From assembly GCA_025937785.1 (NCBI GenBank), contig JAICQQ010000036.1:1-52408 (forward strand): a stretch of DNA of 52,408 nt, in the 5' to 3' direction. The DNA is from Polyangiaceae bacterium. GTDB lineage: Bacteria; Myxococcota_A; Polyangia; Polyangiales; Polyangiaceae. A program made the position numbers and the translations under genes. Below are positions 1-9,757 of this stretch, piece after piece (within the stretch, counting starts at the first letter, position 1; each line of letters begins with the position of its first letter). The notes beneath the pieces were generated by a model. That model had not been told where the DNA came from and made no database searches. It worked only from the letters and a program-made list of their open reading frames with translations.

Positions 1-444
1 ATGACCGCGACCCATCCACCCGAGGCTTCGAACCCGCAGCTGGAACGACTGAGCGACCAGGCGCTACTCACCGAGTTCAACGAGCTGGTGCGGCAGGACC
101 AGCATCACGTCGCCAGCCTGCTCTGGCACATCGACGTCATCGATCGGCGGAAGTTGTGGGCCAGAAAGGGACATTGCTCGCTGTTCGATCTTCTGGTGCG
201 GCGTTATCACCTGTCGGAGTCCACGGCGGGCAAGCGCATCGGTGCGACGAGCGCGGGGGGACCCACGAGCGGCGCGGGGGGCGGGACGACTGGACTGGCG
301 GGAGAGCGTGAGCGGCGGCAGGCCGCTGAGGGGGTGGGAACGGGGGCGCCTGGGGGGCAGCGGCCGAGGCTGAAGACTCATCGCCTCGAGTGCATCGCCT
401 CGAGTACTGTGACAATCACCGCTCCTCGGAAGCGAGATGTGTAG
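1..444 (+). pseudogene. decayed N-terminal fragment of an HNH-endonuclease-type family protein
   Basis: The first ~80 residues (leader, then a helix with DVIDRRKLWARKGHCSLFD, then LSESTAGKRIG) resemble the conserved N-terminal region of the multicopy HNH-endonuclease family of myxobacteria. That region reads roughly 'L..hl.e.d.R.l....g..SlFdy....l.lSe..a.kRi.a'. After about base 240 the frame turns into Gly/Arg/Ala-rich low-complexity sequence with no family resemblance, and the HNH domain is missing. None of the other frames restores it, so I read this as a truncated relic rather than a working gene. The ATG lies exactly on the window edge, so an upstream start cannot be excluded. Family assignment is by pattern memory only. 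Confidence 0.5.
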
Positions 445-487
445 GATTCTGAGATCACAGTAGGTCCTGCCGGTCGGAAACGCGCTT

Positions 488-556
488 TCACCGCCAAGGC
501 TCCCGTACGCATAGTTGTGATTTTCCAGAACCCAAGTCGATTGCTATGTGCATCAT
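488..556 (-). pseudogene. N-terminal stub of an IS110-like transposase
   Basis: A minus-strand frame begins MMHIAIDLGSGKSQLCV and stops after 22 codons. The MHIAIDLG.(R/G)KS(Q) start is typical of IS110-family (DEDD) transposases, where the Asp is the first catalytic residue. A good ribosome binding site, GGAGGAG, lies just upstream of the ATG. Nothing recognisable as the rest of the transposase follows, so this is a truncated insertion remnant. No terminal repeats can be assigned. The stub sits beside the HNH-type relic in a 0.8 kb stretch of broken DNA. Confidence 0.45.
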
Positions 557-649
557 GGCTGGCTCCTCCTGACTGCAAGTGCGCGTCTTTTGTGTTGCAG
601 AGCGTTTTGCTACTGCGTTTCCGGAGGGCCCAGCCACATCATCGAATCT

Positions 650-846
650 GGGCTCGCGCGGTCGCTGCCCACAGGGCTCGCGCGGTCGGCGTCTACGGGC
701 GACAGGGCTCTCGCGGTCGCTGCTCCACAGGGCTCGCGCTTGTCGATGCGGACAGGCCACAAGGCTCGCGCTGGCCGCTGGGGACGCGCCACGGGGCTTG
801 CGCTCGCCGCTGCGGGCAGGCCGCGGGGCTTGCGCTGGCCCGATTA
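650..846. repeat. degenerate GC-rich tandem repeat downstream of trpA
   Basis: Seven imperfect copies of a unit starting GGG(C/G)CT(C/T)GCGC, followed by GGTCGCTG-like sequence, begin at about 650, 674, 705, 730, 762, 794 and 826. Spacing is 24-33 bp. The last copy runs into the trpA stop codon. The array is open in several frames, which explains the spurious short reading frames here, and it resembles no gene. Role unknown. Confidence 0.6.
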
Positions 847-1605
847 GCGGAGCGAGCGGATGAAGCCGCTGACCGCGGAGACACCGCGCTCTTCGACGAG
901 GCGAATCGTCTGCGAGCCGATCACTGCGATTTCGGCCTTGCCTCGCAAAAAATCGACATCGCCGCGCGTCTTGACGCCGAAGCCGACGGCGAGCGGCAAC
1001 GCTGTCGCCCTGCGGCAGCGCCCGAGGTAGTCGCCAAGGTCGGCCGAGAACCGTGTCTCGCTTCCGGTGACACCGCGTCGCGCCACACAGTAGACGAGCC
1101 CGCGCGCGTGCCGGCTCAGGTAGTCGAGCCGCTCTTGGGTGGTGTTCGGAGTGAAGATGAAGACGGGGGCAACGCCGCTCTCTTGCGCCGCCCGCAGATA
1201 GTCCGCGCCTTCTTCCGGCGGCAAGTCGGGCACGATCGTACCCGCGATACCGAGCTCGCGGCTCCGCTGCATGAAGCGCGGCACGCCGTGCTGGTACAAG
1301 ACGTTGTAATACGACATGAACAGGAAGGGGATCTCGAAGCGCTTGGACACCTGTTCCGCGAACGCCAGGCAGCGTTCGACCGTTGCGCCAGCATCGAGCG
1401 CGCGTTGGTTCGCGTGCAAGATCACAGGACCGTCCGCGACCGGTTCGGAAAACGGGATCTGCAGCTCCATCAGATCGACACCTGCCTCGACCATCGAGGT
1501 CACTATCTCGAGCGAAGCGTCGAAGCTCGGGTACCCCATCACGACGTGGGTCATCAGCAGGATTTCGCGCGACGCAGCGCGATCGCGCAGGTATTGCTCA
1601 AGCAC
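844..1605 (-). CDS. trpA: tryptophan synthase alpha chain
   Basis: Cleaves indole-3-glycerol phosphate to indole and glyceraldehyde 3-phosphate; the indole passes through the TrpA-TrpB tunnel in the cytoplasm. The protein is 253 residues, a normal length. The catalytic pair is visible as Glu47 in DLMELQIPFSEP and Asp58 in VADGP (Glu49 and Asp60 of the Salmonella enzyme), and the phosphate-binding region includes GFGVKT and IGSQ near the C-terminus. I chose the GTG at 1605, which overlaps the trpB stop by 8 bp, because MLEQYLRDRAASREIL is a normal TrpA start; the longer open frame would lie inside trpB. Last gene of gntR-trpB-trpA. Confidence 0.97.
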   Translation of the reverse strand: MLEQYLRDRAASREILLMTHVVMGYPSFDASLEIVTSMVEAGVDLMELQIPFSEPVADGPVILHANQRALDAGATVERCLAFAEQVSKRFEIPFLFMSYYNVLYQHGVPRFMQRSRELGIAGTIVPDLPPEEGADYLRAAQESGVAPVFIFTPNTTQERLDYLSRHARGLVYCVARRGVTGSETRFSADLGDYLGRCRRATALPLAVGFGVKTRGDVDFLRGKAEIAVIGSQTIRLVEERGVSAVSGFIRSLR

Positions 1606-2824
1606 GGTACGCCTCCGCTTTTTGTCGAATGAAATCGCGCCAGCCTGGGTCGTCGAAGGCGTCGGCGACCGTGAAGATGTCCTTGTCACCACGACCGGAC
1701 TGATTGACCACGATGACGTCGTCTCGCGAGAGATCGCCCGCCTCCTTGAAGGCTTGCGCAAAAGCGTGCGACGATTCGAGCGCTGGGATCAGGCCTTCCT
1801 TGCGAATGGTGAGCTTGAGCGCGCTCACGACTTCGGCGTCGGTCGCCGCCTCGAACCGGACGCGCTTGGTACCGTGGAGGTGCGCGAGGATCGGCGAAAC
1901 ACCGACGTAGTCGAGCCCCGCGGCCACGCTGTGCGTATCGAGCATCTGACCTTCGGTGTTCTGGATGAAGTACGTCTTGTAGCCTTGCGCGATTCCGACG
2001 GTGCCGGCATTGCCGGCGATGCGCGCGGCATGGGCTCCCGAGTCGAGCCCCTTGCCTCCCGCTTCGACGGCCACGAGCTCGACCGGGTCCTCCAAGAATC
2101 CGGAGAACACACCCATGGCGTTCGAGCCGCCCCCGACGCAGGCGTACACGCGCTCGGGCAGCTTGCCGGTCGCTTCGAGCACCTGCCGCCGCGCCTCCTG
2201 CCCGATGATGGATTGGAAGTAGGTGACCATGGTCGGGAACGGATGTGGTCCACACACCGTCCCGAGCACGTAGTGAGTCGTGTGCATGTTGCTCACCCAG
2301 TCGCGAAACGCTTCGTTGATGGCGTCCTTCAGGGTGCGCGATCCCTCGCGAACCGGAACCACCGTCGCGCCTAGTTGCTCCATCCAGAATACGTTCGGGC
2401 GTTGCCGCTCCACGTCGACTTCGCCCATGTAGATGGTGCACTCGAGGCCCAATTTGGCCGCCATGGTGGCGGTGGCCACGCCGTGCTGTCCCGCGCCCGT
2501 CTCGGCAATGACGCGACGCTTACCCATGCGTTGCACCAAGAGCCCCTGGCCCATCACGTTGTTGGCCTTGTGAGCCCCGGTGTGGTTCAAGTCTTCGCGC
2601 TTGATGTAGATGCGGGCTCCCCCGAAGTGCTGGCTCAAGTTCTCGGCATACGTGAGCGGTGTCGGCCGACCCGAATAGCTCGCCATCAAGGCGGTGTACT
2701 CGTTCCAAAAATTCGGATCGCTGCGCGCCTTTTCGAACTCGCGTTCGAGCTCGTCGAAGGTCGGTACCAAGATTTCGGGGATGAACGCCCCGCCGAACTG
2801 AGAGTAATAGCCGCGGTCTTTCAT
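1598..2824 (-). CDS. trpB: tryptophan synthase beta chain
   Basis: PLP enzyme that condenses indole with L-serine to give tryptophan, in complex with TrpA. 408 residues, full length. The PLP lysine is Lys86 in HTGAHKANN, the catalytic glutamate is Glu108 in AETGAGQHG, the PLP phosphate loop is GGGSNA at 231-236, and the C-terminal NQSGRGDKD motif is intact. The N-terminal GYYSQFGGAFIPE is the standard TrpB1 start. The ATG overlaps the stop of the upstream GntR gene (ATGA), so the three genes are translationally coupled. No other trp genes are adjacent, so trpBA stands apart from the rest of the pathway. Confidence 0.98.
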   Translation of the reverse strand: MKDRGYYSQFGGAFIPEILVPTFDELEREFEKARSDPNFWNEYTALMASYSGRPTPLTYAENLSQHFGGARIYIKREDLNHTGAHKANNVMGQGLLVQRMGKRRVIAETGAGQHGVATATMAAKLGLECTIYMGEVDVERQRPNVFWMEQLGATVVPVREGSRTLKDAINEAFRDWVSNMHTTHYVLGTVCGPHPFPTMVTYFQSIIGQEARRQVLEATGKLPERVYACVGGGSNAMGVFSGFLEDPVELVAVEAGGKGLDSGAHAARIAGNAGTVGIAQGYKTYFIQNTEGQMLDTHSVAAGLDYVGVSPILAHLHGTKRVRFEAATDAEVVSALKLTIRKEGLIPALESSHAFAQAFKEAGDLSRDDVIVVNQSGRGDKDIFTVADAFDDPGWRDFIRQKAEAYRA

Positions 2825-3576
2825 GGATCACCTAGCAATGTCTGTGAGAAAACGAATTCGTCGGTGCGGCACGCGAGCTCGACGTAAACCGCGCCTGGGG
2901 CAGCGGGGAAATCGAGCGTCCTGCGAACCAGCAGCACCGTCTCGCCTGCGGCGAGCTCGAGCAGAGCCCCCACCTCTTCGGTGACCGACAGCGTTTGAAA
3001 GGTCTGGCGCCCGCGCGCCGGGCGCAAGAAGTAGTGCTCACGCACCACGCGCGCAAACGACTTCACCGACAGATTGTAGCCCTCGAGCTCCGGAAACGTC
3101 GTGGGATCGACGTAGAAGTCCTCGAGCAGGACCGGACACCCACGCGCGCGACTGAGCCGCCGAAACTGGTAAGCGACGCGCCCCGCGAACGGATGCCCTG
3201 CGAACGCTGGATCGACCTGTACCTTGCGGATCTTGCCGAGCAGGCGACGCTCGAGGCGGACTCCGCTGCGCTCGAACGCTTCGAGCGTTCCCGCGAGCGA
3301 AAACAGATCCACCTGCTCCGTGGGCGGGCGCACGAAGGTCCCCGACCCGCGTTTGGCTTCGACCAGCCGCCGCTCCGCGAGCAGGCGCGTGGCCTGACGC
3401 ACGGTGGGCCGCGTGACGCCGAAACGCCGCGCCAACTCGGGCTCGGACGGCAAGCGCTCACCCGGCTTGAAGCGACCTTCGGTAATCGCCGCCGAAAGCG
3501 AAGTCGCCAGCTGATGATACAGCGGCACGGGTGACCCTGGATTCAGGGGCGGCAGCTCCGAGAGCCCGGCGTGCAT
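2821..3576 (-). CDS. GntR-family (HutC/UTRA type) transcriptional regulator, candidate trpBA repressor
   Basis: 251 residues. Residues ~17-83 form a GntR winged helix (PLYHQLATSL, then GERLPSEPELARRFGV, TRPTVRQA, and the wing RGSGTFV). Residues ~100-245 match the UTRA effector domain of the HutC subfamily, which binds small metabolites. The gene is first in a three-gene unit and overlaps trpB by 4 bp, so it is co-transcribed with trpBA. A perfect dyad lies 34-53 bp upstream of its ATG (see 3607-3629). Inference: it represses its own operon and responds to tryptophan, indole or a precursor. GntR control of trpBA is not one of the classic trp mechanisms (TrpR, TRAP, T-box). The ligand is unknown. 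Confidence 0.9.
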   Translation of the reverse strand: MHAGLSELPPLNPGSPVPLYHQLATSLSAAITEGRFKPGERLPSEPELARRFGVTRPTVRQATRLLAERRLVEAKRGSGTFVRPPTEQVDLFSLAGTLEAFERSGVRLERRLLGKIRKVQVDPAFAGHPFAGRVAYQFRRLSRARGCPVLLEDFYVDPTTFPELEGYNLSVKSFARVVREHYFLRPARGRQTFQTLSVTEEVGALLELAAGETVLLVRRTLDFPAAPGAVYVELACRTDEFVFSQTLLGDP

Positions 3577-3606
3577 GCTGCCGAGCCTGCCCCGCCCCCC
3601 TCACGC

Positions 3607-3629
3607 TGTCAAGTTGTCTTTACAACTTG
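3607..3629 (-). promoter_or_regulatory. candidate GntR operator with overlapping -35 hexamer
   Basis: CAAGTTGT (3610-3617), four bases, then ACAACTTG (3622-3629) form a perfect inverted repeat with 8-bp arms. Its core TTGT-N4-ACAA fits the general GntR operator pattern (GT...AC dyads). On the minus strand a TTGACA (3612-3607) overlaps the proximal arm and could be a -35 element; the matching -10 is not convincing. The position just upstream of gntR suggests autoregulation. Confidence 0.55.
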
Positions 3630-3683
3630 TTCCGGATTTGTGCTCCCGGGGCGCTGATTCCGGGCGTCAACGTGGCACCGTGG

Positions 3684-4754
3684 CTAACCCGCATGCTTGC
3701 GGGCGGAGACGAGCTTGGCCACGAACACCGGCTGGCAGCGCGGTGGCGCAAGCGGCGCGCTGAACAGGTCTTCGAGCGGATCGCCGAGGTACTGCTCGAA
3801 GAACGGCTCGTGCAAGTCCCGCGGGAACTGCCGGAGGACTGCGGACAGATCGGGGCTGTCGGAGAGCTGCGCGGCGTCTTCGAGCACCAGGACGCCGCCG
3901 GGCTTGAGCACCCGCACCATTTCGGAAAAGACACGCCGCCGAACGCGCGCAGGGAGCTCGTGAAACACGAACACGCTCACGACGGCGTCGAAGCTCTGGT
4001 CCGCGTACGGCAGCGCTTCGGCATTCCCCGTGTGGACGGACGCCGCAGCGCCGAGCTCGGCGCGAGCGTGGCGCACGTAGGCCTCGCTCAGGTCGATGCC
4101 GGTCAAACGCGCCTCCGGCCTGGCGCTGCGGAGCTGCTGCAGCAAGCGACCGGTGCCGCAACCCACGTCGAGGATGGCTGCGTTCGGCGAGAGCCCACCG
4201 AGCTCTCCGAGGACTTGACGGCGCATCGCGTCCGCCATCCCGGTGAACAGGATCTCCACGCCGAGATCGTAGAGGCGCGCGGAGTGGTCGCTGAGGTAGC
4301 CGTCCGTCTGCCAATGAAAGCAGCGTCGATAGTAGGCCGGAAGCTCGGCGGGTCGCGGGGCGGGAAGATCGGCGTAGTTTCCGGCCCGAGCGCGGCGTAT
4401 GACCTTCAGCGCGTCGATGAAGAAACTCGGGGCGACACGGGCGTACCTAGAGAGCGGAGCCGCAAAGAGCTGGGAGGCGGGGTACGTTCCCCGGGCGACG
4501 TGTTCGAGATCTTTCCGCTGCAGCTCGCGATAGCGGTGTCGCACCGCACGCACGGCGCGCGGCAGCTCTTCGGGCGGGAGTCGGGGCGAACCGAGCAGGA
4601 CGCCGAACATCAGGCGGTTCAACACGATCAGGGGCCACCGGACCGCCTCGTGACCGGCATAATACGCTGCGCGCACGGTCTCGGACTGCCAGGTTCCCGG
4701 CTCGACGCGCCACAGTTGGTGGCGCGCGAAGTCAGACCAAGTGCCTATTTGCAT
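3684..4754 (-). CDS. class I SAM-dependent methyltransferase at the end of the carotenoid operon
   Basis: 356 residues from the ATG at 4754; a GTG at 4787 would add 11. Residues ~1-185 form an Arg/Trp-rich N-terminal part without a domain I recognise. Residues ~190-295 are a Rossmann-fold methyltransferase core with motif I ILDVGCGTG (194-202), the acidic end of strand 2 at GIDLSEAYV, and motifs NAEALPYADQSFD and LKPGG typical of UbiE-like methyltransferases. It follows the carH-like gene by 45 bp on the same strand and is likely the last gene of the crt operon. Substrate unknown: carotenoid, quinone or another lipid are all possible. A 107-bp gap separates it from gntR-trpBA. Confidence 0.85.
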   Translation of the reverse strand: MQIGTWSDFARHQLWRVEPGTWQSETVRAAYYAGHEAVRWPLIVLNRLMFGVLLGSPRLPPEELPRAVRAVRHRYRELQRKDLEHVARGTYPASQLFAAPLSRYARVAPSFFIDALKVIRRARAGNYADLPAPRPAELPAYYRRCFHWQTDGYLSDHSARLYDLGVEILFTGMADAMRRQVLGELGGLSPNAAILDVGCGTGRLLQQLRSARPEARLTGIDLSEAYVRHARAELGAAASVHTGNAEALPYADQSFDAVVSVFVFHELPARVRRRVFSEMVRVLKPGGVLVLEDAAQLSDSPDLSAVLRQFPRDLHEPFFEQYLGDPLEDLFSAPLAPPRCQPVFVAKLVSARKHAG

Positions 4755-4799
4755 ACTGCTGGATCTAGCGCCCACGGCGCAGGGCACAAGCCGCTGCGC

Positions 4800-5702
4800 T
4801 CAAAGAATGGCCTTGAGTCCTTCGAGCCGCTCCATGACCTCCAAACCCGGGGCGAGATCGCTCAGGTGCCGAACGCCTGCGCCGCCCACAATCACGCGAA
4901 CCCGTGCCGGCAGCGCCGCGCGCAGCCGTGTGAGCTGTTCGCGCACCCCCTGTTGCTGCAGCACGACCGAGAGCAGGACCAGCTCTGCGCGCGAGCGAGC
5001 GACGGCATCGGCTATCTCGTCGGCGGGGAGATTCGGCCCCAGATAGATGACCTTCCAGCCGCGTCCGGCCGCCAAGAGCCCAGCCGCCAGCGCGCCGAAC
5101 TCGTGCAGCTCCGCGGGTAGCGTGGCACACACCACGACCCGCGCGCCTACCTCCGGCGCGTACAGCCTCATCAAGGCTCCGAGCTGGGTCCGGAGCACGG
5201 CGGAGGCGCTGTGTTCTTGGGCGATCGTGAACGCCCCCGTCGACCAGCGGCGCCCAACCTCGCGCATCGCAGGCAGCAGCACCTCGAGCGTGAACAGCTC
5301 GGGTTCGAAGGCGATCGCCGCGCGGGCGAGGACGCGCTCCGCTTCGAGCGGGTCCACGCGTTCGAGGCACTCGAGGAACTGTTGCGAGACACGCTCGGCC
5401 AACAAGGAACCATCGGCAGCCTCGGCGAGCGGCGGCTCCATCGCGAGCAGCGCCACGAGCTCTGGCTCGCCCAGGCGCGCCACTCGACCGATGCTATGGC
5501 CCAGGTCCGCAAGCTTTTTCAAGCTTCGCAAGCGCGCGACGTCGTTGTCGGAATAAAGCCGATCGCCCCCTTCCGTCCGCGCCGGCGTGACCGTGTGATA
5601 ACGCCGCTCCCAGATGCGCAGTTGATGCGCGGAAACACCGGTGAGTCGAGCCACCAGTCCTATCCGATACTTCGGAGCCGCCTTGTCGGGTTCGTCCAGC
5701 AT
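4800..5702 (-). CDS. carH: CarH/LitR-type B12-dependent photoreceptor and MerR-family repressor
   Basis: 300 residues. Residues ~10-80 are a MerR winged helix (RIGLVARLTGVSAHQLRIWE, then RLYSDNDV). Residues ~100-175 match the CarH light-sensing four-helix bundle with the hallmark Wx9EH motif at Trp153, Glu163 and His164. Residues ~186-300 are a cobalamin-binding Rossmann domain with ExHxxG (Glu198, His200, the Co ligand; His177 in Thermus CarH), SVVL and VGGAG. In known CarH proteins an AdoCbl-bound tetramer represses crt genes in the dark and light cleaves Co-C. The residue after Trp153 is Ser, where Thermus CarH has His132, which caps cobalt after light. It sits 31 bp after the gene at 5734-6306 and is probably co-transcribed, giving autoregulation. 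CarA-like function without B12 is the alternative. Confidence 0.92.
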   Translation of the reverse strand: MLDEPDKAAPKYRIGLVARLTGVSAHQLRIWERRYHTVTPARTEGGDRLYSDNDVARLRSLKKLADLGHSIGRVARLGEPELVALLAMEPPLAEAADGSLLAERVSQQFLECLERVDPLEAERVLARAAIAFEPELFTLEVLLPAMREVGRRWSTGAFTIAQEHSASAVLRTQLGALMRLYAPEVGARVVVCATLPAELHEFGALAAGLLAAGRGWKVIYLGPNLPADEIADAVARSRAELVLLSVVLQQQGVREQLTRLRAALPARVRVIVGGAGVRHLSDLAPGLEVMERLEGLKAIL

Positions 5703-5733
5703 CAGCGCCCAAAGAAGCGCGGGGTGGTCAGGG

Positions 5734-6289
5734 CTACGGCCAGCGCATCAATGTTTCCGAGACACCCGCGTAACCTCCAAAAAACCAGGCCCACCAGCCC
5801 ACCATCATGGTTCCGTGGCCGAAAAGAATGCCGACGTGGCTCCACATTTCCACGCGATCGGAGTGTTGCTTCACGTACCTGTGCCAATGAAAGGCCTCGT
5901 CGACCAAGCTATAAATGAAGGAAAGCACCGTCAGTATCATGGCCGGCACCCAGAGTGAATCTCGATGGGAGTAGGCCGCGCACAACAAGACCGAGCTCGC
6001 CACCCCACACGCGATGGTGATGCCGTGCACCAAACCTTCGGCACCGGCGATTTCAGATTTGTAGATGGTGCGGTGCCCGATGGTGTCGATCGCGATGCTC
6101 GCGGCGAACACCAAGGCACCGAGCGGTACACACCACGCAGCTTGCGGAAACTGCACGCCGTTCGAGTGTCCGATCAACAAGAAGCCCCCCGTCGCGAGGA
6201 CGAGCCCGAGCATGAGCCCCACCCAGCCCACGTAGACGGCCCAATCGCGTGGCGTGAACTCACGCACGCGACCAACGTACACGGCGAAC

Positions 6290-6306
<17 letters not shown>
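5734..6306 (-). CDS. His-rich multi-pass membrane protein of unknown function in the crt operon
   Basis: 190 residues from the ATG at 6306, which overlaps the crtB stop by 17 bp; the open frame extends further upstream but only inside crtB. About five hydrophobic segments are visible (roughly 23-46, 56-72, 93-110, 117-137 and 160-180). Histidines cluster near membrane edges: LIGHSNG, DTIGHRT, GLVHG, AYSHRD, EAFHWHRY, KQHSDR, WSHVG, FGHGT. Such clusters can bind metal or haem, but I recognise no CrtZ, CrtW or CrtR di-iron motif, so I assign no reaction. Position between crtB and carH argues for a role in carotenoid modification, assembly or membrane placement (inference). Confidence 0.85.
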
Positions 6307-8719
<2,413 letters not shown>

Positions 8720-8727
<8 letters not shown>

Positions 8728-9757
8728 AGCTCCCCAGCAGTCTCCGGAGCTCGCGCGCCAGATCTTGCAGGCCGTGCGGGTTCGGCAGGTCTTCGAGCAG
8801 CCGTTCGTGGGCCGCCGCCAGGTGCGCCTCGGCGAAGCGCGATGACCCAGCGCCGAGGTGGACTCGCATTTCCTTCGCCAGCAGCTCTGGATGCAGATCG
8901 CGACTTTCGACCTGACGAGCCAGCCGCTGCAGGCGCGCGTAGTCGGTCACGCCGAGCTGCGAAGCCAACCAAGCCCACGGCCAAGTCGGACGGCCATGCA
9001 TCAGGTCCTCGTGGCCCTTGTGACAACGCGCTTCGTTCACGAGGCCGCCCAGGTCGTCGAGCATCTGCAGGCCGACGCCGAGCTGCTCGCCGAAGTCGTG
9101 GAGTGCCCCCACGACGCGCGCCGGCGCTCCGGCCGCGACCGCGGGCACCACCGCGGACAACCCCATCAGCGCTCCCGTCTTCAGCCGCGTGCAAGTGTCG
9201 ACCAAGGCGGACACCTCCCGCTGCGCGAGCTGCCCCATCCTTGCTGTCAGGTCGAGCGCTTGCCCCTCGTGACAGCGCGCCAGCGTGCGGCTGAGCCACC
9301 GATACAGGCCCAGCTCGACGTGGGGGCCTAGACCCAGCTGCTCGATCAGATCGAACGCCAGAAAGTACAGCCAATTGCCGGCGTTCAAGGCCACGGGCAG
9401 CCCGTGGACCAGGTGCAGCGCCGGACGGCCGCGTCGCTCCAACGACGCGTCCTCGATGTCGTCGACGATGAGGGACCCCGCGTGCAACAACTCCACGAGG
9501 CTCGCCAAGCGCTGCGGTACGGCCCCCGTTCCGCCTGCGATCTGCCACGAACACGCGACCAGTCGCGCGCGGAACTCTTTGCTGGGGCGCGACAAGAATT
9601 CTCGCAGCGGTCCGTGCAGCCCGATCTTCAAGTGACTGTCATCGATGTCGAGCACCCCTGCCCCGAGGCGTCGGGCGAGCTCGGCGCGGGAGAACTGCGA
9701 GTCGAGGAGCTCGACGAGGGGGGCGGGGACGTCTTGGTCGAAGGCAGGGCTGGTCAT
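8720..9757 (-). CDS. crtE: geranylgeranyl diphosphate synthase (polyprenyl synthase family)
   Basis: Makes GGPP, the substrate of CrtB, from IPP and an allylic diphosphate. 345 residues from the ATG at 9757, which overlaps the crtY stop (ATGA); the longer open frame upstream lies inside crtY. The first Asp-rich motif is present as VDDIED (Asp99, Asp100, Asp103). The second is MLDDLGG (Asp234, Asp235), which lacks the third Asp of the canonical DDxxD. The position and family fit a GGPP synthase, but the altered second motif means chain length and activity rest on context. Confidence 0.93.

Noticed and set aside
1316..2374. 352-codon plus-strand frame opposite trpB/trpA
   Set aside because: Antisense shadow; trpB and trpA have all catalytic residues on the other strand.
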